DNA of 47,540 nucleotides from JAAYHC01 sp964483175 (GTDB lineage: Bacteria > Bacillota > UBA5301). The stretch is from assembly GCA_964483175.1 (NCBI GenBank), contig CAZAAT010000004.1:1-47540 (forward strand), in the 5' to 3' direction. A program made the translations under genes and the position numbers. The notes beneath the pieces were generated by a model that saw nothing but the letters and a program-made list of their open reading frames with translations, ran no database searches and had not been told where the DNA came from. Below are positions 23,453-31,567 of the stretch, piece by piece; position 1 is the stretch's first letter, and every line of letters begins with the position of its first letter.

Positions 23453-25726
23453 ATGGCGACGAACAGGCCGGGGACAACGGGCCCGGTAGGTGATACAGGT
23501 AAAACTGGCAGGAGCAGTGTCCAAGTGCAAAGTTCTCGGAGCAAAACGATCAAAGCACATATTGCCGAAAACAAAGATGCCTTGACCAAGGCGCTAGCAA
23601 AGTTCCACGGGCAGCAGACCATCTCCAGGGGGAAAGAGGATCTAAATGCCCGGGCGGTAGCTGTTTCACAGGCGCCGGAGGGGGCAGCAGCAGAGTCTCC
23701 CGTAATGGTTGCACCGATGCAGGATATTGTCGTGGCACCGATGCAGGATATTGTCGTGGCACCGATGCAAGATATCGGAGTTGCGCCGATCACCCTGCAA
23801 CCAGGCCAGGTATTGTTGGACTTTACTGCTCGCAAGGTTCGGGAGATCCGGGGCGAAGTGCGTGATGTTGTAGCGACCGTCATCGAAAACAAGGTTATTA
23901 TCCAGGGTGTGATCCACAAACAAATTTTCTATGTTGACTTAGAGGGGATAGTCAGGCATCAGGCCGAGGATCTACGCTTTAGCACATTTTTAGATGTTCC
24001 TGGGGCGATGCCGGGGATGAATGTGCTGGTCAACCCGGTAATCGAAGACATTATCTTCAGGTTAATTAATCCACCAAGCAGGATCCTGTTGCAAAAGGTA
24101 GTTCTGCAAATTTTCGTCAAGGTCACTGAGACAGTTCAGGTACAACTGGCGGTTGGCGAAGGCCCGCTCTTTAAGACGGAATCGGTTGTTGGCGAGGGTA
24201 GCACCCAGGTTCTTTCCGAGACGGTTGTCACCTTAGATAATCCAGCTGAAAAGGTCGCAGAAATCGTTGCCCGGATTCAGGATATTACTTCGGAGATAAT
24301 TGATGACAAAGTAATCGTCCAAGGTATCATACACAAGCAGATTTTCTACGTGGATACAGCCGGAGTTAGCAGGCACCAGGCCGAGGATGTACCGTTTAGC
24401 ACCTTCCTGGACATCCCAGGAGCGGGGCCCGGTCAGAATATCCAGGTCCACCCGAATGTTGAGTTTGTCGGGTTTATCCTCGAAGACCCAACTACCCTGC
24501 GACAAAAAGTTGTCCTGGAGATCTTCGTTAAGGTCACTGAAACAATTCAGGTACCTGTGACACCTGGAACCGGTCCGTTAATTGCTATTGGTGAGGTTAT
24601 CGGAGAGGGTACAACGCAACTCTTGAGTGATACCGTCGTGACCCTTAATCAACCGGCAATTAAGGTACGGGAGATCGTTGCAGAGATCAGAAATATTACG
24701 ACTCATGTCTTGGCGGACAAGGTTGTTATTCAAGGAACACTGCACAAACAGATCTTCTTTATTAACGAGAATAATATCGAGATTCATCAGCCGGAGGATA
24801 TTCCGTTTGCGACCTTTATCGATATCCCGGGGGCATTGCCAGGTCTAGATGTACAGGTTCATGCGTTCATTGAATTTGTCGGCTTTCACTTTACCGAGCC
24901 AGATCAGCTAAACCAGAAAGTGGTCATGCAATTCTTTGTCAAAGTAACTGAGCCGGTCCAAATTCAGGTAGCCTTAGGTGATGGCCCGTTGGTCAAAGTC
25001 GAAGAGGTCATCGGAGAAAACAACAGACAAATCCTCGTAGAATCACGGCCACCGGAGATCGTGGTCAGCCCGATCAACATTGAGCGGATTCTCCTCTTGG
25101 TCGGCCAGGCGGTCGGAGAAGTTGTTGAACGCCAAATTATCGTGGAAAACACAGTTGAGCTCCCGATTAAAGCGATCAAAGTAGCTGGGATAACCGCCAC
25201 TATTGAGGATCTTACTGCTCAGGTCGTTCCGAACGGGATAATCGTTGAGGGGAATGTGATTAAACAACTTCGGTTCGTCGGAAAGGACGGGATAGTCAGG
25301 GATATCACCGAGACAGTACCGTTTAGCCTGCTGCTTAATGTGCCAGGAATTGATCCAGGAGCTGAAATCGAAGTCGAGGTAGCAATTGAAAATATCTCTG
25401 TCACCTTATCGGAGGATGGAATGAGCGTTGATCAGTTAATCGTCCTCGAAGCAGTAGCCTCGATCACCAATGTCAATGGAGAACGGGTAGTTTCGGTGGT
25501 TACCAACGTCACCGGCCCCGGGATCTCGGTAACCAGGATTGCGGTTAATGCACTGGTTGTTGTCAATGGTACGGTTCAACAACAAGTTGTTCAGGTCGTG
25601 ACCGATGTCAGCGGTCCGGGCATTACCGAGGTAATCCGGGAGACACTGCTGCTAGATGTAGTCAACGATGGAAATCCGAATCCGGTACCGGTCAGCGTAG
25701 TTACCGATGTTCGTTTCATTGCTTAG
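23453..25726 (+). CDS. Multi-SPOCS-repeat protein 1 (probable spore coat/envelope)
   Basis: 757 residues, no signal peptide. A short collagen-like start (five G-x-x triplets, residues 7-19) and a basic region precede three copies of an 8-residue repeat (86-109). Four SPOCS/DUF3794 domains follow at about 120-235, 255-370, 390-505 and a divergent one at 560-680. Typical repeat motifs are KVIIQGVIHKQIF, FSTFLDVPGA and VVLEIFVKVTE. The SPOCS domain is known from SipL, the coat-morphogenesis protein that binds SpoIVA in Clostridium difficile. No LysM domain is visible here. A structural role in the spore coat is likely but inferred. The ATG at 23453 uses the GGGGG of the preceding hairpin, 7 bases away. 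Confidence 0.85.
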   Translation: MATNRPGTTGPVGDTGKTGRSSVQVQSSRSKTIKAHIAENKDALTKALAKFHGQQTISRGKEDLNARAVAVSQAPEGAAAESPVMVAPMQDIVVAPMQDIVVAPMQDIGVAPITLQPGQVLLDFTARKVREIRGEVRDVVATVIENKVIIQGVIHKQIFYVDLEGIVRHQAEDLRFSTFLDVPGAMPGMNVLVNPVIEDIIFRLINPPSRILLQKVVLQIFVKVTETVQVQLAVGEGPLFKTESVVGEGSTQVLSETVVTLDNPAEKVAEIVARIQDITSEIIDDKVIVQGIIHKQIFYVDTAGVSRHQAEDVPFSTFLDIPGAGPGQNIQVHPNVEFVGFILEDPTTLRQKVVLEIFVKVTETIQVPVTPGTGPLIAIGEVIGEGTTQLLSDTVVTLNQPAIKVREIVAEIRNITTHVLADKVVIQGTLHKQIFFINENNIEIHQPEDIPFATFIDIPGALPGLDVQVHAFIEFVGFHFTEPDQLNQKVVMQFFVKVTEPVQIQVALGDGPLVKVEEVIGENNRQILVESRPPEIVVSPINIERILLLVGQAVGEVVERQIIVENTVELPIKAIKVAGITATIEDLTAQVVPNGIIVEGNVIKQLRFVGKDGIVRDITETVPFSLLLNVPGIDPGAEIEVEVAIENISVTLSEDGMSVDQLIVLEAVASITNVNGERVVSVVTNVTGPGISVTRIAVNALVVVNGTVQQQVVQVVTDVSGPGITEVIRETLLLDVVNDGNPNPVPVSVVTDVRFIA
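23708..23791 (+). repeat. 24-base tandem repeat in SPOCS protein 1
   Basis: Three in-frame copies of a 24-base unit encode VAPMQDIV, VAPMQDIV and VAPMQDIG, followed by a partial VAPI. The first two copies are almost identical at DNA level, which suggests recent duplication. Confidence 0.9.
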
Positions 25727-25739
25727 CCGACAACTAACT

Positions 25740-25762
25740 GGGGGAGGGCCAACCTCTCCCCC
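25740..25762 (+). terminator. Hairpin after SPOCS gene 1, possible weak terminator
   Basis: GGGGGAG (25740-25746) pairs with CTCCCCC (25756-25762). No T-run follows directly, only AAAAAGCTTTT about 9 bases later, so termination is uncertain. Confidence 0.4.
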
Positions 25763-25779
25763 GGTAGCCAAAAAGCTTT

Positions 25780-25809
25780 TAACACATAGGGCCGATGGCA
25801 CATATAATA
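25780..25809 (+). promoter_or_regulatory. Mother-cell-type (sigma-E or sigma-K) promoter of SPOCS gene 2
   Basis: CATATAAT at 25801-25808 matches the sigma-E -10 (CATACAMT) at seven of eight positions. TAACACA lies 14 bases upstream (25780-25786) at the -35 position. The same bases also fit sigma-K (AC, about 17 bases, CATANNNTA). TATAAT inside the box means sigma-A cannot be fully excluded, though no TTGACA is present. Confidence 0.6.
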
Positions 25810-25942
25810 GATTAGTCCAACCCCAGCTATATGCGGGTCGGCTTTCGGGGGAATATGAGCTGACTGAGGTGATATTAGGTTAAAAAGTTATTCTTTGATG
25901 GGGGAGAAGCGATTAAGTTAGGACCTTGAAGGAGGAACAAAT

Positions 25943-27253
25943 ATGAGTGTCGTAACGAATCCATTGGTCAAAATCGACGTGGTCATTGGGGAAAACACCA
26001 GGCAAATCCTGTCGGAAACAACCTTAACCCTACCGGTGCCCGCGATTAAGATTAGGGACATTGTGGTTAGGGTTCAGGATTTGGACACCCAGGTCATCGA
26101 GAACAAGGTTATCGTCCAGGGGGTACTGCACAAACAAATTTTCTTCGTCGGAACCGATAACGTAGTCAGACACATAGCTGAGGATGTGCCGTTTAGCACC
26201 TTCCTAGATGTTCCTGGAGCTCTTCCGGGTATGGATGTGCAGGTTCATCCGACAATCGAAGCGGTTATTCCGATTTTGCTCAATCCAACTACGTTACTAC
26301 AAAAGATCGTCCTCGAAATCTTTATCAAGGTTACCGAGAAGCGCCAGATCAATATCGCCCTGGGTGACGGGCCCTTGGTAAGGGTGAATGAAGTTGTCGG
26401 AGAGGGCACCGTTCAGACTCTAGAGGAGACTGTGGTAACCCTTGATTGTCCAGCAATTAAAGTTGATGCCATCGACGCCACGGTTCGGGATATCACCTTT
26501 GAGTTAATTGATGACAAGGTAATCATTCAAGGTATTATCCACAAGCAAATCTTCTTTATTTGCGAGGATAATATCGAGCACCATCAGGCTGAGGATGTGC
26601 CGTTCAGCGTCTTCGTGGATATTCCAGGCGCAACAGCAGGGATGGATGTTCAGGTACATCCAACCGTCGAGTTCGTCGCTTTCACCTTGGAAACTCCGAC
26701 CACCCTCAGACAAAAAGTTGTCCTGGAGATCTTTGTGAAAGTAACTGAGCGAGTCCAACTACAGGTTGCTCTTGGCACCGGACCATTGGTTAAGATCGAG
26801 GCTGTACGGGGTGAGAATACGCAACAGTTCTTAAGTGAAACAATTGTGACTCTGCCGGTTCCGGCGATCAAAGTGCGCGAAATTGATGCCAGAATTGAAA
26901 ATATCACCACCGAGATCTTGGAGGATAAAGTAATCATCCAGGGCACAATCCATAAACAGATTTACTTCATCGATACCAACAACGTCGAGCGAGAATTCAC
27001 CGAGTTGGTACCCTTCAGCACCTTCATTGATGTGCCAGGCGCTGAGGAAGGCTTTAATGTTGAAGTTGTTGCTCGGATCGAGTTCGTCGGCTTTAACCTA
27101 CTCAATGAGGTTGAACTAGAACAGAAGGTTGTCGTAGAACTCTTTGTCAAGGTTACCGAGACAGTTCAGATCTTGGTTGAAGAGGTCCAAGTGGGGCCGT
27201 ATGTACCACCGTATATCCCACCATATGTTCCGAACAATACGAGCATCTTCTAA
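25943..27253 (+). CDS. Multi-SPOCS-repeat protein 2 (probable spore coat/envelope)
   Basis: 436 residues with three SPOCS/DUF3794 domains (about 25-140, 150-270 and 285-405) and a Pro/Tyr tail (VGPYVPPYIPPYVPNN). The repeats share the motifs ENKVIVQGVLHKQIFF, DVPFSTFLDVPGA and KVVLEIFVKVTE with protein 1, so the genes are clearly paralogous. No signal peptide. ATG at 25943 has GGAGG 7 bases upstream and a roughly 130-base leader from the predicted sporulation promoter. A strong terminator follows, making it monocistronic. Confidence 0.87.
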   Translation: MSVVTNPLVKIDVVIGENTRQILSETTLTLPVPAIKIRDIVVRVQDLDTQVIENKVIVQGVLHKQIFFVGTDNVVRHIAEDVPFSTFLDVPGALPGMDVQVHPTIEAVIPILLNPTTLLQKIVLEIFIKVTEKRQINIALGDGPLVRVNEVVGEGTVQTLEETVVTLDCPAIKVDAIDATVRDITFELIDDKVIIQGIIHKQIFFICEDNIEHHQAEDVPFSVFVDIPGATAGMDVQVHPTVEFVAFTLETPTTLRQKVVLEIFVKVTERVQLQVALGTGPLVKIEAVRGENTQQFLSETIVTLPVPAIKVREIDARIENITTEILEDKVIIQGTIHKQIYFIDTNNVEREFTELVPFSTFIDVPGAEEGFNVEVVARIEFVGFNLLNEVELEQKVVVELFVKVTETVQILVEEVQVGPYVPPYIPPYVPNNTSIF

Positions 27254-27284
27254 AGGCCAGCACAATCGAATAGGGCCGACACGA

Positions 27285-27317
27285 ACAGGCATTCCCAGGA
27301 ATGCCTGTATTTTTTTT
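27285..27317 (+). terminator. Rho-independent terminator after SPOCS gene 2
   Basis: ACAGGCATTC (27285-27294) pairs perfectly with GAATGCCTGT (27299-27308) around a 4-base loop. A run of eight T follows at 27310-27317. Confidence 0.95.
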
Positions 27318-27345
27318 ATATCAATTTTTTCGGCGCATATACATT
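27316..27345 (+). promoter_or_regulatory. Possible sigma-E-type promoter of SPOCS gene 3
   Basis: TTATATC (27316-27322) and TATACATT (27338-27345) are 15 bases apart. They match the sigma-E -35 (KMATATW) at five of seven positions and the -10 (CATACAMT) at six of eight. Confidence 0.5.
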
Positions 27346-27384
27346 CTTTGAGGGAGTATAGGACGAGGGGAGGGGTAGTCTCCG

Positions 27385-29034
27385 TTGTTAGCAGTACAGA
27401 TATTGCTTGAACGGCTAGTTGCGGAGCACCACTCCGCCGAAATATTGACTGCTCAATTTCCTCTTCCGGACAAGGGTTGTGCGATCGTTAAGACGATGGC
27501 AGAGCTTATTCAGTGCCAGGCTCATGCTGTTGACGATGGGGTAATAGTCCAAATAGCGGCGTGCGTGAAGCAGATTATTGCCACTCGTGACAGTTGTTAC
27601 AGCTGTCACGAGGCAGTGGCCGCCGAAGGTTTTTATTATTCACTTGATGCTCCCAAGGGGGGCCATTACGAGCTGGAGTGTGATTTGGGCGAACCGGAAG
27701 TTTTTGTCCAAGAAGAGAAAACTGTGGTCGTAGTCCCCTGTAAGATTAATCTCTGGTATATCGTACCTGAGTTGTGCCCCTTGAACACCACTGGTAAAGC
27801 AGGTTCGGACGAGCCGGTCCTGGTGGATCTGGTTTTTGCCGCAGGGCAGGAGCGAGGGCTGCAACACTTCCCCTTATCATTGGCGGCTGCATCAGGTTTT
27901 CTCCGTGCTGATTTAGAGGTTAGCACTACAGATATCGAGGTATTAGAAGGCCAGGCTCTAATCAGTGGGGTGTTACAGGGCGGCCTTTATTATGCTGCTC
28001 CCAATCAAACAGAACGGTGGATCCCCCTGGCCAAGGAGTTCACTTTTTTGATCGTCAGCCCCGGGATCCTCCCCTCCATGCAGGCGCTCGTTTCCTACCA
28101 ATTAGAATCGAGGCTTAGCGGAGAGATGTTGAAGGTTTTTATCACTCTGGACTGGCTCATTATTCGTAAAGAAGCCATATGTTTACCTAAGAAGGGGCTT
28201 TACGGGCCCCCGATCCGGGTTAACCGAGTAGTCGCCGAAAAACAGGTGCCGATTCAGTTCAAGGAACGCTTCTGTTTAGGTGAAGAGATCCGCAAGATCC
28301 GGGATTACCACATGGCTTGGCGGCAGGTGAAGGCGAATCGGCAAAACGAGTTTGTACTAGTGCAAGCAAACTTGACCCTGCAGGTAGCGGGGGTAACCCC
28401 GGTACAGGAACTAAAGGAATTCTCCTTTGTGAAGGCTTTGGAAACTATTGTGCCGTTTAGTCCACTGCCCCCGGAGGTCAAATTAACCGCGATCCCGGAG
28501 ACGCAATATCTTCGGGTGGAGCTACTACCGCGCAATAACATTGGTTTGCTTGGTCAGGCCACCTTTCTGATCACTGCTACCCGTCGTGAAACCGTAGAGC
28601 TACCACCGTATTACTGGGAAAGCGAATACAGCGAGAGTGAAGCGGAGACTGAGGTGTTTTATGACTTAAAGTTGGCGTTGCCAAGGGGCAGTTGTGAAGT
28701 GGAGGAGGTTATGGTCGAACCAGCCAAAATCGCCACGGGGTTATCCGGCAAGTCTGCTGAGGTCCATGGCATTCTGCAAATCAAGGCAGTAGTGCGAACC
28801 GCGAATGGTCAGACTGTGCAGATATCTGAATCGTTGCCGTTTTGGCATTTTGGCGAAGAAAAGTCAGATCAGGTAATTCTCGGCCAGCCACCAAAGGTCA
28901 GCATCGCTTCACAACAGCTGATTAAGAAATCTGGATGGAAAGGGTTGGTCAATAAGTGGTTTCTGCTAGTAACTATCAGAGTGGTCTTCATCACCAGAAC
29001 GATTCACCGGAAAAAGTCGGGGCAGACATCGTAA
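27385..29034 (+). CDS. Divergent SPOCS-repeat protein 3
   Basis: 549 residues. By eye I can align four diverged SPOCS/DUF3794 repeats, about 33-130, 170-265, 300-405 and 430-540, each with a central hydrophobic strand followed by a conserved pattern such as DGVIVQIAACVKQII or GQALISGVLQGGLYY. It lacks the clean HKQIF motif of proteins 1 and 2. The start is TTG at 27385 behind GGGGAGGGG. Its last repeat runs into the downstream glycosyltransferase gene, with a 79-base overlap. A CYSCH pentapeptide at 71-75 is probably accidental. Likely a spore-envelope component; function is inferred. Confidence 0.8.
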   Translation: MLAVQILLERLVAEHHSAEILTAQFPLPDKGCAIVKTMAELIQCQAHAVDDGVIVQIAACVKQIIATRDSCYSCHEAVAAEGFYYSLDAPKGGHYELECDLGEPEVFVQEEKTVVVVPCKINLWYIVPELCPLNTTGKAGSDEPVLVDLVFAAGQERGLQHFPLSLAAASGFLRADLEVSTTDIEVLEGQALISGVLQGGLYYAAPNQTERWIPLAKEFTFLIVSPGILPSMQALVSYQLESRLSGEMLKVFITLDWLIIRKEAICLPKKGLYGPPIRVNRVVAEKQVPIQFKERFCLGEEIRKIRDYHMAWRQVKANRQNEFVLVQANLTLQVAGVTPVQELKEFSFVKALETIVPFSPLPPEVKLTAIPETQYLRVELLPRNNIGLLGQATFLITATRRETVELPPYYWESEYSESEAETEVFYDLKLALPRGSCEVEEVMVEPAKIATGLSGKSAEVHGILQIKAVVRTANGQTVQISESLPFWHFGEEKSDQVILGQPPKVSIASQQLIKKSGWKGLVNKWFLLVTIRVVFITRTIHRKKSGQTS

Positions 29035-29753
29035 TTGTTAGTTATAATTCCTTGCGTCATTTACAGCGCTGTTTGGGGGCTGTTTATCGCTATACTCCCC
29101 GGCCATTCAAGATCTATATCATTGATAATGCCAGTACTGACGGGACTGTGAGTTATTTACAAGGCCGGGCTGATGTAGATTGTATTTTCAACTCGGTCAA
29201 TAAGGGGTTTGCAGCCGCGTGCAACCAGGGTATCCGTCGTGGACACCATGATTATATTGTTTTGCTGAACCCGGATGTAGAGGTTACCAAGGGCTGGTTA
29301 GAACCGTTGATTGCAGCGGCTAAGAACCCAAAAGTAGCTGTGGTCGGGCCGAAGATGGTTAATCCGGCTGGATTGATCGTGGGGGCAGGCGTTCATGACT
29401 GGGATGAGATTACGCGACTGCGTGGTTGGCTCCAACCCGACCGGCCGGGCCTATACGATCGACAAGAGGAATGCATTTCGGTAGGCGGAGCCTGTTATTT
29501 GTTGAAACGAGCGCTTCTACCAGAGTTAGGTTTGCTCGATGAGCGATATTTCTTGTATTTCGAGGAGACAGATTACTCGATTACTGCGCTGAAAGCGGGT
29601 TATAAGGTGATTTACAACCCAGAAAGCAAAGTGGTCCATCATGTAGCAGGTAGCGGAGAGGGCGAGGATATCAGCCGGAGGATGGTACATTTTCAGGAAA
29701 GTCAACGCCAGTTTGTGCGGAAATGGCGGGGTAAGATCCCATGTCTGCCCTAA
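28956..29753 (+). CDS. Family 2 glycosyltransferase
   Basis: 265 residues. The GT2 GT-A fold is evident: ADIVIVSYNSLRHLQRCL, IYIIDNASTDGTVSYL, NKGFAAACNQGI, the metal-binding region LLNPDVEV, and YFLYFEETDYSITALKAGY, as in rhamnosyltransferase-like enzymes. It transfers a sugar at the cytoplasmic face of the membrane to a growing surface glycan. The start is GTG at 28956 with only a modest SD, inside the end of SPOCS gene 3. No later ATG, GTG or TTG precedes the first conserved strand. It overlaps the next gene by 13 bases. Confidence 0.9.
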   Translation: MVSASNYQSGLHHQNDSPEKVGADIVIVSYNSLRHLQRCLGAVYRYTPRPFKIYIIDNASTDGTVSYLQGRADVDCIFNSVNKGFAAACNQGIRRGHHDYIVLLNPDVEVTKGWLEPLIAAAKNPKVAVVGPKMVNPAGLIVGAGVHDWDEITRLRGWLQPDRPGLYDRQEECISVGGACYLLKRALLPELGLLDERYFLYFEETDYSITALKAGYKVIYNPESKVVHHVAGSGEGEDISRRMVHFQESQRQFVRKWRGKIPCLP

Positions 29754-30763
29754 AAGTATTATTCTTAAGCAGGTCAAACCTGACTACCGTCCCAGCCGGT
29801 GACACGGTACAGATCTTAAGTACCAAGCGAGCTCTAGAGGCGCAGGGGGTCCAGGTTGATCTGGCATTGCGCACGGAGCCAAAAGTAAAAGGGTATGATT
29901 TAATCCATTTGTTTAACACCATCCCGATCCACGAGATTATCCCAGCTTACAATTGGGCCAAACAGACCGGGTTACCAATTGTGCTTTCGCCCATCTACTG
30001 GGATGCAGCCGGTTGGGTTACCGAAACCGAAGCCGATGAAGTCGAGCATAGGCGGTTAATCTGGTGGCAACAAACGCAAGTCTTGCGTAAACAGGTTATT
30101 TTAGGAGTGGATTTATTGCTGCCCAATGCCGATGCCGAAGCGGAGAAGATAAAAGCTGACTTCGGGTTAACGTCATTGCCGTATAAGGTAGTCCCGAATG
30201 CGGCCGATAAAATTTTTGCCTACGGTAACCCGCAGGCCTTTCGGAAGCGGTTCAAGATCAGGGGGGATTTCATTTTTTGTTCGGCTAGAATTGATGCTCG
30301 TAAAAACCAAATCGCTCTAATAGATGCTTTAGCCGATACCGACTTTCAGATTATCTTTGCAGGCAGCGGGAGCGAGGCTAGATATTTTCGCCGGTTTCAG
30401 GTCAAGTTGGGCCCGAAAATGTACTATCTCGGGATGCTTCATCCTAGGGACCTTGCCAATGCCTATGCTGCGGCTAGAGTGCACGCTTTGGTCAGTTGGT
30501 ATGATACCCCAGGTTTGGCGAGCTTAGAAGCTGCTCTGGCCGGCTGTCAGATTGTTACCACCGATCGCGGGTCGGCCCGAGAGTACTTCGGCTCAGGGGC
30601 ATTTTACTGCCAGCCGGATGACCCCGGTAGCATCCGTCGGGCCATAGTTTCAGCTTACCAAGCACCGAAAACATCTTTCTTGCGCCAGTTGGTAGCCCAA
30701 AAATACTGTTGGGCCGAGGTCGGACGCTTGACCAAACAAGCCTATCTTGAGCATTTAAGATAG
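29741..30763 (+). CDS. Family 4 (GT-B) glycosyltransferase
   Basis: 340 residues. The C-terminal half has the GT4 features: FIFCSARIDARKNQIALIDA, IFAGSGSE, YYLGMLHPRDLANAYAAARV and GLASLEAALAGCQIVTTDRG. The N-terminal acceptor domain (about 1-170) begins LKVLFLSRSN. It probably extends the same glycan as the GT2 encoded just upstream. ATG at 29741 overlaps the GT2 gene, with GGGG upstream. Confidence 0.92.
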   Translation: MSALKVLFLSRSNLTTVPAGDTVQILSTKRALEAQGVQVDLALRTEPKVKGYDLIHLFNTIPIHEIIPAYNWAKQTGLPIVLSPIYWDAAGWVTETEADEVEHRRLIWWQQTQVLRKQVILGVDLLLPNADAEAEKIKADFGLTSLPYKVVPNAADKIFAYGNPQAFRKRFKIRGDFIFCSARIDARKNQIALIDALADTDFQIIFAGSGSEARYFRRFQVKLGPKMYYLGMLHPRDLANAYAAARVHALVSWYDTPGLASLEAALAGCQIVTTDRGSAREYFGSGAFYCQPDDPGSIRRAIVSAYQAPKTSFLRQLVAQKYCWAEVGRLTKQAYLEHLR

Positions 30764-30768
30764 TCAAA

Positions 30769-30917
30769 GAGGCAGGCCGGTCAGCCTGCCTCGAGATTGG
30801 GAGGAGCATTAGGATTAACCAAATATAAGTGCGTTTTTCTCCTAGTTTTGCCTTTAAACGTGCGCTCTTAGGGTACCTGTCGGGGGATGGTGGCGACACG
30901 GGTACAGGCTATTTTTT
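30769..30917 (+). other. Three-hairpin structured region of unknown role
   Basis: Hairpin 1 is GAGGCAGGC with GCCTGCCTC (30769-30792). Hairpin 2 is GTGCGTTT with AAACGTGC (30829-30863). Hairpin 3 is GTACCTGTCG with CGACA-CG-GGTAC (30873-30905). TTTTTT follows at 30912-30917. No reading frame is convincing here. It could be a terminator array after the glycosyltransferases or a small RNA; I do not recognise a known family. The remaining bases to 31014 hold nothing I can support. Confidence 0.45.
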
Positions 30918-31014
30918 GGGGGTTTGGGACTACAATTTTTTAGCTTTGGATGGCCCCCTTTCATCTTGTCTAGTAATAGTTTATGATTGTCCCGGCTAAA
31001 AGTGCTTCTGGTTC

Positions 31015-31431
31015 TTACTTTTTTAATTCCAGTTTAGCCCAGGCAAGTTTGGACCCTTTGAGGTTGTAAGCTTCAAAGATAATAGTAGGTTTGTAGAAAA
31101 AATTTTTAGTTATAGTATAGATCCCCAGATGATCCGGGATTTCTTCGGCGACTATCGTCGTGGTGTTGGCCCGATACATTATTTCTAAGATCTTTAAATT
31201 TAGGGTGATGATCCCGATTTCGCCAGGACCTAACGGGGTGAGCTGACCTTTGGCCTGTTTGGGAACTCCATCCGAAATTTCGGCCCATCCCCGGTCTGAC
31301 TCGCGGATAATCAGGTCAGATTTCCCATAGTTGAGGTTCGGCCAGGCCGGGCCATCAAAAAGGATCTGTGGGGTTAAGGGAATATATTCTACAGTTGGGT
31401 GCCGATGGATTTGGGGTATTTTATACCGCAT
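31015..31431 (-). CDS. Hypothetical 138-residue protein
   Basis: No signal peptide or membrane segment and no motif I recognise. The pattern suggests a mostly beta protein, with a Pro/Asn/Tyr-rich first third and a C-terminus AYNLKGSKLAWAKLELKK. I choose the ATG at 31431 because GGAGGG lies 6 bases upstream; the frame is open nine codons further. It stands alone on the minus strand between two plus-strand units. Confidence 0.7.
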   Translation of the reverse strand: MRYKIPQIHRHPTVEYIPLTPQILFDGPAWPNLNYGKSDLIIRESDRGWAEISDGVPKQAKGQLTPLGPGEIGIITLNLKILEIMYRANTTTIVAEEIPDHLGIYTITKNFFYKPTIIFEAYNLKGSKLAWAKLELKK

Positions 31432-31567
31432 GAAATTCCCTCCTATCTCTGACACCATATTATATGGGCAAATATCCCAAAATGTGCGTTAGGTGCGGCG
31501 CTTGAAAATTAAAGGGCGAGCATATAGTATTGAAGAAAAGGGTTCAAATTGGTAAGGGGGAAAAGTC

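Noticed and set aside
23550..23923. Minus-strand open frames inside SPOCS gene 1
   Set aside because: They arise from the repeated, stop-poor coding sequence on the other strand and read as low-complexity Cys/His/Arg/Pro strings.
27595..27609. CYSCH (a CxxCH haem-binding motif) in SPOCS protein 3
   Set aside because: The protein has no signal peptide and a single motif inside a SPOCS repeat, so it is not a c-type cytochrome.
27584..27612. Perfect 10-base inverted repeat (CTCGTGACAG and CTGTCACGAG) inside SPOCS gene 3
   Set aside because: About one such repeat is expected by chance in a window of this size, it is inside a coding region, and no regulatory context is visible.
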